NCBI GenBank assembly: GCA_021781255.1
Contig: JAJXXG010001308.1
Span: 1-6,618 of the forward strand
DNA length: 6,618 bases
From: Acidobacteriota bacterium
GTDB taxonomy: Bacteria; Acidobacteriota; Terriglobia; Terriglobales; Acidobacteriaceae
Reading direction: 5' to 3'
The notes beneath the pieces are model-generated. The model worked only from the letters and a program-made list of their open reading frames with translations. It had not been told where the DNA came from and made no database searches. Position 1 is the stretch's first letter; each line of letters opens with the position of its first letter. The position numbers were made by a program, and so were the translations under genes. Below are positions 1 to 6,618 of the stretch, in pieces.

Positions 1-2442
1 GCCCAGAATCTGTGGCGGAGCCCCGGATCCACTCACCGCCACCGGGAAGTTCTCCAGCTCCTGCAGGTTCTTCACGTCAAACTGGGGCGTCTGCACCGCA
101 ATGCTGTAGGCGATATGGCTGCGCGGGTCAAGGTAGAAGTTCGGTGTTGTCTGAAAGCTTCCACTCAGCGCCACCAGAAGATTCTGCGCCACGTTTCTCT
201 GGGTCAGACCAATGGCGGCGGCGCGCGTACGGTCCACATTCACGGTCAGGTTGGGATAGTTGAAAGGTTGCTGAATACGTGCGTCCACTGCACCGGGAAC
301 GTTGCGCACGTCATTCAGCATTCTTTCGGCCAGGGCGTGATTGGCATAAATGTTGGGGCCGACAATCTGGAGGTCAATGGGCGCCGAAAGACCGAAGTTG
401 AGAATCTGAGTGACGATGTCAACCGGTAGCGCGTAAAAAGTGACGCCTGGATATTTACGCGCCAGCACTGTGCGCAGCCGCTCGACGTATTGCTCCGTGG
501 GGTGGTGATGCGGAGCGAGCTGCACCTGGATGTCTGCGTCCGAGGGGCCGATGGGTGCTGAGGTGGAGTAGCTCAGATTCAGGCCGGAGTAAGGCAGGCC
601 GATGTTGTCGAGGATGGTGACGAGCTCGTCCTTCGGAATCTCCTGACGGATGGTTGCGTCAATGTGGTCGCAGAGCGCCGCAGTTTCCTCAATGCGCATG
701 CCGGTGTGGGCGCGAATGTGAATCTTGAACTGGCCGGAATCGACCGAAGGAAAGAAGTCCTGGCCGAGCCACGGCAGCAGGCCTACAACCGAGACGACAG
801 TGAAAGCGAAGAAGCAAAGCAGAAAAACTCGCGCATGATCCACACAGAGAGTAAGCAGGCCTAGATAGAAGCGGCGGAAGCGCTCGAAGCCGGACTCGAA
901 GGCAGCCTGGAAGCGTACGAGAGGATTGCGGCTCACGCGGCGGGCGATGGTGCGCGCATCGTCATACTCCTGCAGCAGATATTTCGCCATGGTTGGCACA
1001 ACAGTGCGCGAAAGCAGATAGCTTGCGAGCATGGCGAAGACCACGGCCTCGGCCATGGGAACGAAGAGATAATGTGCAACACCGCTCAAGAAGAACATGG
1101 GCACAAAGACGATGCAGATGGCCAGCGTCGATACGAGCGCGGGAACGGCAATTTGCGCGGACCCCTCCAGAATGGCCTGCTCAAGCTCTTTGCCCGCTTC
1201 AAGGTTGCGGTTGATGTTTTCGATGGCCACCGTCGCATCATCGACAAGAATGCCGACAGCCAGAGCCATGCCGCCCAGGGTCATGATGTTGATGGTCTCG
1301 TGCAGGGCCGCCAGTGCTGCCAGCGAGCAGAGAATAGACAGCGGTATGGAGATAGCGATGATGAGCGTGGAGCGCCAGCTTCCAAGGAAGATGAGAATCA
1401 TGATCGCCGTGAGGCATGCGGCAATGATGGCTTCGCGCACGACGCCGTCTATGGCGCTGCGCACAAAAATGGATTGGTCACTGAGAGCATCAATCTTCAG
1501 TTGCGGCGGAAGCTGGCCCTTGATGGCGGCAAGTCGCTCGCGAACGCCACGGATGATGTCGAGGGTGGAAGATGATCCAGTCTTCAGCACGCTCTGCAGA
1601 ATGGCGCGCTTGCCGTTGACACGCACAATGTTGGTCTGCGGCGGATTGCCGTCGCGCACATGGGCCACATCGCGGATGTAAATCACGGCGCCATTCACGG
1701 TTTTTATGGGCAGATTGTTAAGTTGGGCGACGAGCTCCGGCGCCGAGTTGGTTTCCACGGCATATTCAAAGCGGTGAATCTTGATGGTGCCCGAAGGCGC
1801 GATGATGTTCTGCGCGCTGATGGCGTTCACCACGTCGGCCGGCGTAAGCCCTTTGGCCTGTAGTGCCGGCAGGCTCAAGTCGACTGAAATTTCGCGCTGC
1901 TTGCCGCCGTAGGGATAGGGCGCCTGCGCGCCTTCCACCGTGGCCAGCTGCGTGCGGATGTGGTTCTGCGTCAGGTCGTTTAACTGCTGCTCGTTCAATC
2001 CCTGGCCGGAGATGCCAAGCTGGAGCACGGGCACGCTGGATGCATTGTATTCAATGATGAAGGGTGGCAGTGTGCCTGGCGGCAACGAGTGAACCTCAGA
2101 GTTGGTGATGGCGTTCACCTGCGCCACAGCCTCGGCGATGTTCACATGGGGCTGAAAGAAGATCTTGATGACGCCAACGCCGGTGTAGGATTGCGACTCG
2201 ATGTGTTCGATGTTGTTCACCGTCACGGTCATTCCGCGTTCACTGTTGGAGATGATGCGGTCGGCCATCTGCTGGGCAGAAAGGCCGCTGAAATGCCAGA
2301 CCACGGTCACAACCGGAATATCGATATTGGGAAAAATATCGGTAGGCATCGTGAGGATGCTGTATGCGCCAAGAATGAGAATCAGCAGCGCGGCGACGAT
2401 GAAGGTATAAGGCCGCCGAAGGGCTAGCCGGACAATCCACAT
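1..2442 (-). CDS. RND efflux permease (HAE1/AcrB-like), 3' end outside window
   Basis: Proton-driven inner-membrane permease of the RND superfamily; such proteins work as trimers that pass drugs or other small molecules from periplasm or membrane to an adaptor and an outer-membrane channel. The frame is open for all 814 codons seen (family about 1,030-1,080), so roughly 220-260 C-terminal residues lie past the left edge. It begins MWIVRLALRRPYTF, with TM1 at about residues 12-30, then a periplasmic porter region containing PTDIFPNIDIPVV. TM2 to TM6 lie at about 338-354, 360-379, 386-405, 434-453 and 461-481. TM4 holds GILVDDATV; D401 and D402 match the proton-relay pair D407/D408 of E. coli AcrB. 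TM7 is near 537-559, followed by the second porter region with a His triplet at 645-647. The ATG at 2442 fits the conserved N-terminus, although its Shine-Dalgarno is weak. No adaptor gene lies directly upstream. Substrate cannot be inferred. Family is sure, clade moderately sure. Confidence 0.93.
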   Translation of the reverse strand, partial: MWIVRLALRRPYTFIVAALLILILGAYSILTMPTDIFPNIDIPVVTVVWHFSGLSAQQMADRIISNSERGMTVTVNNIEHIESQSYTGVGVIKIFFQPHVNIAEAVAQVNAITNSEVHSLPPGTLPPFIIEYNASSVPVLQLGISGQGLNEQQLNDLTQNHIRTQLATVEGAQAPYPYGGKQREISVDLSLPALQAKGLTPADVVNAISAQNIIAPSGTIKIHRFEYAVETNSAPELVAQLNNLPIKTVNGAVIYIRDVAHVRDGNPPQTNIVRVNGKRAILQSVLKTGSSSTLDIIRGVRERLAAIKGQLPPQLKIDALSDQSIFVRSAIDGVVREAIIAACLTAIMILIFLGSWRSTLIIAISIPLSILCSLAALAALHETINIMTLGGMALAVGILVDDATVAIENINRNLEAGKELEQAILEGSAQIAVPALVSTLAICIVFVPMFFLSGVAHYLFVPMAEAVVFAMLASYLLSRTVVPTMAKYLLQEYDDARTIARRVSRNPLVRFQAAFESGFERFRRFYLGLLTLCVDHARVFLLCFFAFTVVSVVGLLPWLGQDFFPSVDSGQFKIHIRAHTGMRIEETAALCDHIDATIRQEIPKDELVTILDNIGLPYSGLNLSYSTSAPIGPSDADIQVQLAPHHHPTEQYVERLRTVLARKYPGVTFYALPVDIVTQILNFGLSAPIDLQIVGPNIYANHALAERMLNDVRNVPGAVDARIQQPFNYPNLTVNVDRTRAAAIGLTQRNVAQNLLVALSGSFQTTPNFYLDPRSHIAYSIAVQTPQFDVKNLQELENFPVAVSGSGAPPQILG

Positions 2443-2495
2443 GGGTGGGCACTCACAACTGGAGCCGCGCGGCGAGCAAACCTGAAGGCTGGTCA

Positions 2496-2505
2496 GCAAC
2501 GTTGC
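2496..2505. promoter_or_regulatory. 10-bp perfect palindrome GCAACGTTGC, possible operator
   Basis: GCAACGTTGC is a perfect palindrome centred on CG, with its near edge about 54 bases upstream of the left permease ATG, where a repressor site could lie. A CG-centred palindrome with an AACGTT core is typical of LacI-family operators (known), but the assignment here is inference. A related sequence lies upstream of the adaptor gene at 4023-4034. A similar GGAACGTTGC also occurs inside the permease coding region near 296-305, so chance is a real possibility. Confidence 0.2.
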
Positions 2506-2748
2506 AGCGGATTCATGTGAACTTATGGTAGACGAAGACCCTGCTCCACGGCGCAAAACGGCCTGAGTTGCAAGGGCATATGTAGAGGAGACGCCGCGAA
2601 CGAAGCAGACGATGCGCAGGGGTTTGGCGCGAGTCCGGTATGGGCAGTGGTTGAAGTGGGTTCTAACTCAAAGTGATCGTGCTGCCGTGAACCGTATAGT
2701 CAGTGAGAGGCGCCTGCCCTCGAGTTGCGCTTGCATAAATGCATGGGG

Positions 2749-2766
2749 GGCCGCGCCAATGCGGCC
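2749..2766 (-). terminator. GC-rich hairpin next to HAD-UbiA stop, weak terminator candidate
   Basis: GGCCGC and GCGGCC form a perfect 6-bp stem around a 6-base loop (GCCAAT on the plus strand), starting one base after the stop codon of the minus-strand HAD-UbiA gene. A second inverted repeat, TGCAT-AA-ATGCA, follows at 2732-2743. In the direction of transcription the stem is followed by C residues rather than a U tract, so it is not a canonical intrinsic terminator. It may only slow polymerase or protect the transcript end. Confidence 0.25.
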
Positions 2767-2767
2767 G

Positions 2768-3880
2768 CTAATGCTCTCTGAAGCGCCCGATCATAGCGAG
2801 CAACAGAAATAGGAAAGCGGCGAAAGCGGCAAGCCAATATGGAACCACGGTGCCCGTGGCCGCGCCGGCCGCCGGCAACCGCAGCGTGTAAAGGCCAGCG
2901 ACCAGCAGCACGTTCAGAATTGGCGTGTGCTTGAAGCAGAGCGTGTGGAGAATGCCTGCCGCAACAAAAAGCCCAAGCCAAAGGGCAAAAACTTCTGGCA
3001 GCAGAACCAATAGTATGCAGGAGACCAGGAACAGGATCGCAGCCAACGCAAAGCCGGAGGTTACGGCCAGGTCACCTGCCGCAAAGGGGCGCAGGCGCTG
3101 GGCTGGGTCACGTCGATCGCTCTCAATATTGAGCACGCCCTCTATCAGGCAGCCAGCTGAGGCCATGAAGTTGAAACTGAAGAAAGCGATAACGGTTGCC
3201 GATATCGCGTGTGGCGTGAATCGCCGCGTAAGCAGCAAGGGAACAAAGAGCAGCAGGTTCTTCCACCACTGTTGCACGCATAGGGCTTGCAGCACGGCTC
3301 GGGAGACTGGCTGGCGGTCAAGAAAAGCATGCTGAACCGTAATGTTTCTGGCGTTTAAGGCCATCCGCAGGCCTAGCGTGGGGTTGGCGATCATCGCATG
3401 CCTTGCGTGCTCCAGCAGGACGAGGTCTGCGCGGGAGTTGCCCACATAGTCGAATTCGCCGAAGCGCTCCTGCAGGCGCCGCAACTTGCGCTCGCGGGTC
3501 AGGTTGGTCGTTGGATCAGTAGCTAGCACGCCTTGAAACAGGTTCAGATGTGCGGCTATGCGTGCGGCCAGCTCGCCATCAGCTCCGGTGGCCAGATACA
3601 GTGCTCGTCCCGAGCTGTGTTCTATCCGCAAATAATCCAAGAGCTTGGAGTTATAAGGCAGATAAGAGGGGTCCAGAGGGGCAAGGCGTGCGGCTTCGCG
3701 CTTTACGCCGGCACGGCCACCCCGAAGCCACAGCGGTGCACGCAGCAGGGCCAGCGGGCGTTGGCGCAGCAGCTGGCAAAGCGCGTCCAACAAGGTATCT
3801 GATTTGACCAGCGACCCATCCAGGTCCACGCAAAGAGGCCGCTTGACGGGTACGGACGAGCCATCGGCATCCACTTGCAT
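2768..3880 (-). CDS. HAD phosphatase-like / UbiA prenyltransferase fusion, UbiA half short and motif-poor
   Basis: A 370-residue fusion. The HAD half (about 1-185) carries DLDG with D19 and D21 (motif I), ATGAD with T98 (motif II), K132 (motif III) and GNSRAD at 147-152 (motif IV region), so a phosphatase-type active site looks present. The C-terminal half starts with QWWKN (204-208) and has about six membrane helices (near 207-222, 226-246, 272-294, 296-314, 322-340, 345-365). It resembles the UbiA branch of decaprenyl-phosphate phosphoribosyltransferases, which transfer phosphoribose to a polyprenyl phosphate. Two oddities stand out. The expected NDxxDxxxD reads EGVLNIESD (247-255), and the conserved D of the second motif is N323. 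The protein also ends at GRFREH, where relatives (about 470-490 residues, nine helices) continue. Prenyltransferase activity is therefore doubtful. The ATG at 3880 has a good GAGG ribosome site; it is transcribed away from the adaptor gene. A pseudogene in decay is the alternative. Confidence 0.85.
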   Translation of the reverse strand: MQVDADGSSVPVKRPLCVDLDGSLVKSDTLLDALCQLLRQRPLALLRAPLWLRGGRAGVKREAARLAPLDPSYLPYNSKLLDYLRIEHSSGRALYLATGADGELAARIAAHLNLFQGVLATDPTTNLTRERKLRRLQERFGEFDYVGNSRADLVLLEHARHAMIANPTLGLRMALNARNITVQHAFLDRQPVSRAVLQALCVQQWWKNLLLFVPLLLTRRFTPHAISATVIAFFSFNFMASAGCLIEGVLNIESDRRDPAQRLRPFAAGDLAVTSGFALAAILFLVSCILLVLLPEVFALWLGLFVAAGILHTLCFKHTPILNVLLVAGLYTLRLPAAGAATGTVVPYWLAAFAAFLFLLLAMIGRFREH

Positions 3881-3884
3881 GCAG

Positions 3885-3890
3885 TCCCTC
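3885..3890 (-). promoter_or_regulatory. Ribosome binding site of the HAD-UbiA gene
   Basis: GAGGGA on the minus strand lies 4 bases before the ATG at 3880 (GAGG to ATG is 6). It is the best Shine-Dalgarno match near this gene and supports the chosen start and the idea that the gene is still translated. Confidence 0.55.
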
Positions 3891-3910
3891 GCGGGGCAGG
3901 AGTAGGCTCC

Positions 3911-3916
3911 AGTATA
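3911..3916 (-). promoter_or_regulatory. Possible -10 element (TATACT) for the HAD-UbiA gene
   Basis: TATACT matches the sigma-70 -10 consensus at five of six positions and sits about 30 bases before the ATG, giving a short leader that includes the ribosome site. No good -35 hexamer is found at 16-18 bases upstream; TTGCCA, a 5/6 match, lies 28 bases away, which is too far. Assignment rests on the -10 alone. Confidence 0.3.
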
Positions 3917-4022
3917 AGGGCCAGTTTTGGACCCCCGGCTTTCGTGGCAAGGCAGGCGCTGGACCGGCCTGGAGTGCCCTCTGACTGGTGCGCGCAGACC
4001 ACACGTTCTACTAAACTTTTGC

Positions 4023-4034
4023 GGTAACGTTTCC
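4023..4034. promoter_or_regulatory. Imperfect palindrome GGTAACGTTTCC, possible operator
   Basis: A 12-base inverted repeat with five of six base pairs matching, centred on CG, in the divergent spacer just before the adaptor frame. The AACGTT core is shared with the perfect palindrome at 2496-2505 upstream of the other pump. Such CG-centred sites are typical of LacI-family regulators (known); binding here is inference. If the adaptor really starts at 4132 or 4141, this site would lie in a normal operator position about 100 bases upstream. Confidence 0.2.
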
Positions 4035-4044
4035 GTCCAATGGA

Positions 4045-5478
4045 ATGGAGCGAACCCCGGACCGGGACTATATGAAATCGGGCTTGCCTGCCCTGCTCCG
4101 CGATCCGTATCAAAAGATTAAGAAATACGAGATGAGTTTGATGCCTACCGAAGACCGCAATTCTTCTCTCCCTCCCTCGCTGGACGATGTGCAGTCAGCC
4201 CACCCGCGTAAATCCTGGGTTCGCGTAGTGGTCTACATTGTGCTGATCGGCGCTCTGGGATTCATTGGCTTCAGGATTCACCAGAATCAGCAGAAAGCAG
4301 CCGCGTCCAAAGCCATGCAGGCGGCTGCGCTCATGAACCGTCCGGTTCCCGTGCAGGTGACTCCTGTAGTGCAGAAGACGATGCCCATCTACCTGACGGC
4401 CCTCGGTACCGTTACGCCGTACATGAGCGTGACTGTGAAAGCGCGCGTAAGCGGACAGCTTCTACCGGTGCGCTTTGTGGAAGGGCAGGAGGTGCACGCA
4501 GGCCAGACCATCCTGCAGATTGATCCCAGCCCATACAAGGCCGCTCTTGACCAGGCGAAGGGCACACTGGCCCATGACCAGGCTCTCTTGAACAACGCAC
4601 GGGCCGAGTATGCACGCTACAAGGCGCTCTACCAGGCAGGCGTGGTCTCAAAGGAAGTGATGGAAACCGACGAGGCGACCATGGGGCAGTATGAAGGGGC
4701 AATCCAGTCTGACAAGGCTGCCTTGGAGAACGCGGCGCTACAGTTAAGCTGGTGCAACATTCAAGCGCCCATCAACGGGCGCGTGGGCCTGCGGCTGGTG
4801 GACCCCGGCAACCTGGTTACGGCCAACACCACGAACCTTGTGGTCATCAACCAGTTCCATCCCATCGCGGTTTACTTCACGCTGCCTGAAAATCAGCTTC
4901 CCCCGGTGCTGCAGAAGCTGGCCGCGGATCATCGTATGGCCGTAGACGCCTATGACCGCAACGATGTGAACAAGCTGGCCACTGGAACATTGCTGACGGC
5001 CGACAACCAGATTGATACCACTACGGGGACCGACAAGCTCAAGGCGGTCTTCGCCAACGAAGATAATCAGCTCTTCCCCAACCAGTTTGTGAACGTCCAC
5101 CTGGTGCTGGAGAACCGGCCAGACGCTTTGCTGGTACCAACGGCTTCAATCCAAAACGGTGTGAACGGCTCCTTTGTGTGGGTCATTACGAAAGATGCCA
5201 AAGGGAAATCGGTGGCACACATGCAGCCGGTGAAGGTGGCATTGGCCGAGGGCCTGAACACCATTCTGGACAGTGGCCCCGCTGCTGGAGCGCAGGTGGT
5301 GATTGACGGTGCGGATCGGTTGCAGCCCGAGCAGATTGTGGAAGTGACGCATCCCCAGCACCAGGGCAGCGGAGCCGGGAAGTCGGGCGGCAAAGATATG
5401 CTGGGAAGCGCAGAGGGTCAAAGCAGCAAGCACCGGGCGACTCAGGCGGGCGGCCCGGCGCAGAGGGGCGCGCAGTGA
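4045..5478 (+). CDS. mdtA: RND efflux periplasmic adaptor, MdtA-like membrane fusion protein
   Basis: Membrane fusion protein that links an inner-membrane RND permease to an outer-membrane channel. Numbered from 4045 (477 residues): membrane anchor at about 58-76 with no lipobox Cys, so anchored rather than a lipoprotein; first lipoyl half near 126-161 (ARVSGQ, EGQEV, IDP); alpha-helical hairpin about 162-232; second lipoyl half [12 protein letters not shown] from 237; beta-barrel with the MdtA-like stretch [10 protein letters not shown] at 320-329 and LFPNQFVN; membrane-proximal domain with LVPTASIQ from 363; then a Gly/Ser/Gln-rich tail, 436-477. The match to E. coli MdtA is clear along the core. 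The start is uncertain: 4045 is the longest frame but has no Shine-Dalgarno, while ATGs at 4132 and 4141 would give the shorter cytoplasmic N-terminus usual for the family. The gene overlaps the next permease by 4 bases, implying one operon. Function is sure; the mdtA symbol is by similarity. Confidence 0.92.
   Translation: MERTPDRDYMKSGLPALLRDPYQKIKKYEMSLMPTEDRNSSLPPSLDDVQSAHPRKSWVRVVVYIVLIGALGFIGFRIHQNQQKAAASKAMQAAALMNRPVPVQVTPVVQKTMPIYLTALGTVTPYMSVTVKARVSGQLLPVRFVEGQEVHAGQTILQIDPSPYKAALDQAKGTLAHDQALLNNARAEYARYKALYQAGVVSKEVMETDEATMGQYEGAIQSDKAALENAALQLSWCNIQAPINGRVGLRLVDPGNLVTANTTNLVVINQFHPIAVYFTLPENQLPPVLQKLAADHRMAVDAYDRNDVNKLATGTLLTADNQIDTTTGTDKLKAVFANEDNQLFPNQFVNVHLVLENRPDALLVPTASIQNGVNGSFVWVITKDAKGKSVAHMQPVKVALAEGLNTILDSGPAAGAQVVIDGADRLQPEQIVEVTHPQHQGSGAGKSGGKDMLGSAEGQSSKHRATQAGGPAQRGAQ
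5463..5468 (+). promoter_or_regulatory. Ribosome binding site deciding the GTG start of the MdtB-like permease
   Basis: GAGGGG lies 6 bases before the GTG at 5475, inside the last codons of the adaptor gene. This spacing, plus the overlap with the adaptor stop, supports GTG as the true start and suggests translational coupling. Confidence 0.6.
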
Positions 5479-6618
5479 CGCCCTCTCAGCCATTCATTCT
5501 GCGCCCGGTGGCCACGTCGCTGCTGATGGCGGCAATCTTTCTGGCGGGCGCAGTGGGCTATTTTCAACTCCCCGTTTCCGCGCTGCCTGAGGTGGACTAT
5601 CCCATCATCCAGGTACAGACGTTCTATCCCGGCGCGGGACCTGAGGTGATGGCCTCGTCAGTCACATCGCCACTGGAGCGGCAGTTCGGCCAGATGCCCG
5701 GCTTGAAGCAGATGAATTCCGTCAGCTCCGGCGGCGGTTCTGTCATCACACTTGAGTTCAACCTGGAAGAGAACATCGACGTGGCCGAGCAAGAGGTGCA
5801 GGCAGCCATCAATGCCGCCTCCAGCTTTCTGCCCAATGACCTTCCCAATCCGCCGATTTACAGCAAGGTGAACCCGGCCGACGCGCCCATCCTCACGCTG
5901 GCGCTCACATCAGACACTTTGCCTCTGGACAAGATTGAAGACGCAGCCGACACCAGCCTTGCGCCCAAGATTTCGCAGGTACTCGGCGTCGGTCTGGTCT
6001 CCATTGCGGGCGGCCAAAAGCCATCGGTGCGCATCCAGGCCAACCCCACGCAGCTTGCGGCTTACAACTTGAGCCTTGAAGATCTGCGTACCGCCCTGGC
6101 CGCAGCCAACGTGGACCAGGCCAAGGGCACGCTGAATGGTCCCCGGCTCTCTTACACTATCGGCGCGAATGATCAGTTGCTCTCAAGCCGGGATTACCGG
6201 CCTGTCATTGTGGCGTATCGCAATGGCGCAGCGGTGCGCGCCAGTGACGTGGCCACTATTGTCGATTCGGCGGAAAACACGCAGCAGGCCGCATGGATGA
6301 ACCGGACCCCGGCGGTCATCATCAACATTCAGCGCCAGCCGGGCGCAAACATCATTGCAGTGGTAGATCGAATTCAGAAGCTGCTTCCGCAGCTTCGCGC
6401 CAGCATGCCTGCCAGCATCCAGGTGCACGTGCTTACTGATCGTACCGTGACCATCCGCGCATCGGTGAAAGATGTTGAGTTTGAGCTGATGCTCACCATC
6501 GCGCTGGTCGTGATGGTCATCTTCCTCTTCCTGCGCAATTTTTCTGCCACGCTCATTCCGTCGGTCGCCGTGCCGCTATCCATCGTGGGCACCTTCGGAG
6601 TCATGTATCTGCTGGGCT
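5475..6618 (+). CDS. mdtB: RND efflux permease, MdtB-like, 3' end outside window
   Basis: Inner-membrane RND permease; 381 of about 1,030-1,040 residues are present. It starts at GTG within the adaptor stop (GTGA) and reads [20 protein letters not shown]1 is at about 13-30, followed by the MdtB-type signature [16 protein letters not shown], then [29 protein letters not shown] and [18 protein letters not shown], and near the end QRQPGANII and VLTDRT. TM2 is at about 338-356 ([20 protein letters not shown]) and TM3 begins near 363 at the edge. The TM4 aspartate pair needed for proton transfer lies beyond the window. In E. coli, MdtB and MdtC form a heterotrimeric permease with MdtA, exporting bile salts, novobiocin and similar compounds (known); the same design is inferred here, so an MdtC-like gene is expected next. 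It differs clearly from the left-hand permease, so the two are not recent duplicates. Family is sure; the exact MdtB role depends on the unseen downstream gene. Confidence 0.93.
   Translation, partial: MTPSQPFILRPVATSLLMAAIFLAGAVGYFQLPVSALPEVDYPIIQVQTFYPGAGPEVMASSVTSPLERQFGQMPGLKQMNSVSSGGGSVITLEFNLEENIDVAEQEVQAAINAASSFLPNDLPNPPIYSKVNPADAPILTLALTSDTLPLDKIEDAADTSLAPKISQVLGVGLVSIAGGQKPSVRIQANPTQLAAYNLSLEDLRTALAAANVDQAKGTLNGPRLSYTIGANDQLLSSRDYRPVIVAYRNGAAVRASDVATIVDSAENTQQAAWMNRTPAVIINIQRQPGANIIAVVDRIQKLLPQLRASMPASIQVHVLTDRTVTIRASVKDVEFELMLTIALVVMVIFLFLRNFSATLIPSVAVPLSIVGTFGVMYLLG

Larger units (their letters stand above)
2443..2767. other. Intergenic gap between permease and HAD-UbiA gene
   Basis: These 325 bases separate two minus-strand genes. 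Read on the minus strand in all three frames, they give only short peptides (for example about 18 and 22 codons) with no family resemblance and no hydrophobic segments, so the missing end of the UbiA domain is not hidden here in another frame. The gap should hold the promoter and leader of the left permease, but I see no convincing -35/-10 pair. It does contain inverted repeats beside the HAD-UbiA stop codon and a 10-bp palindrome nearer the permease start, listed separately. Confidence 0.6.

Noticed and set aside
1072..1681. Long plus-strand open frames of 167 and 194 codons opposite the left permease
   Set aside because: They lie antisense to a continuous, clearly recognisable RND permease frame and encode low-complexity, Arg/Met- or Asp/Gly-rich peptides without family features. 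Long antisense frames are common in GC-rich genes.
2612..2812. A 66-codon plus-strand frame in the gap and the HAD-UbiA 3' end
   Set aside because: It has no ribosome site, overlaps the convincing minus-strand gene and shows no recognisable composition or motif.
2700..2981. Frameshifted continuation of the UbiA domain in an alternative minus-strand frame
   Set aside because: The peptide after the overlap (RALAAALARPPMHL and onward) is short, not hydrophobic and unlike the family C-terminus, so a simple frameshift does not restore the missing helices.
4056..4066. CCCGG-A-CCGGG inverted repeat near the adaptor start
   Set aside because: It is only 11 bases, GC-only and within the possible coding frame. 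Such repeats are frequent by chance in GC-rich DNA.
4084..4113. TTGCCT - 18 bases - TATCAA as a promoter for the adaptor gene
   Set aside because: Each hexamer matches the consensus at only four of six positions, and the leader to 4132 would be about 12 bases. Too weak to list as a feature.
4744..5493. Minus-strand open frames of 108-118 codons opposite the adaptor gene
   Set aside because: They are shadows of the adaptor coding frame, with no ribosome sites or recognisable domains.

Overview
The window looks like chromosomal DNA from a GC-rich Gram-negative bacterium. The style of both RND pumps and of the HAD-UbiA fusion fits Acidobacteriota (Terriglobia) best, but this is recognition from memory and no marker gene is present to prove it. 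There are four protein-coding genes, two of them cut by the window edges. I see no tRNA, rRNA, CRISPR array, insertion sequence or phage gene.

Layout. Positions 1-2442 (minus strand) hold the first 814 codons of an RND-superfamily inner-membrane efflux permease (HAE1/AcrB-like), whose 3' end lies beyond the left edge. Positions 2443-2767 are a non-coding gap. Positions 2768-3880 (minus) encode a 370-residue protein with an N-terminal HAD-type phosphatase-like domain and a C-terminal UbiA-type prenyltransferase membrane domain. A 164-bp divergent spacer follows. Positions 4045-5478 (plus) encode an MdtA-like periplasmic adaptor (membrane fusion protein). It overlaps by 4 bases (GTGA) an MdtB-like RND permease, 5475-6618, which runs off the right edge. 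The right half is therefore the start of an mdtABC-type tripartite efflux operon, and an MdtC-like second permease and possibly an outer-membrane factor would be expected beyond the window.

How the parts relate. The adaptor and right-hand permease should be co-translated and work together as a proton-driven exporter. The left permease belongs to a different RND clade and has no adaptor directly upstream. Its partner is either downstream, out of view, or elsewhere in the genome.

The item most worth a second look is the HAD-UbiA gene between the pumps. Its HAD motifs look intact. Its prenyltransferase half lacks most of the aspartates expected to bind Mg2+ and diphosphate in both Asp-rich motifs, and it stops roughly 100 residues before the usual family end. 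It may be a decaying gene, or a protein that keeps only a HAD activity on a membrane anchor. I found no convincing wholly new system; the rest is ordinary efflux machinery.
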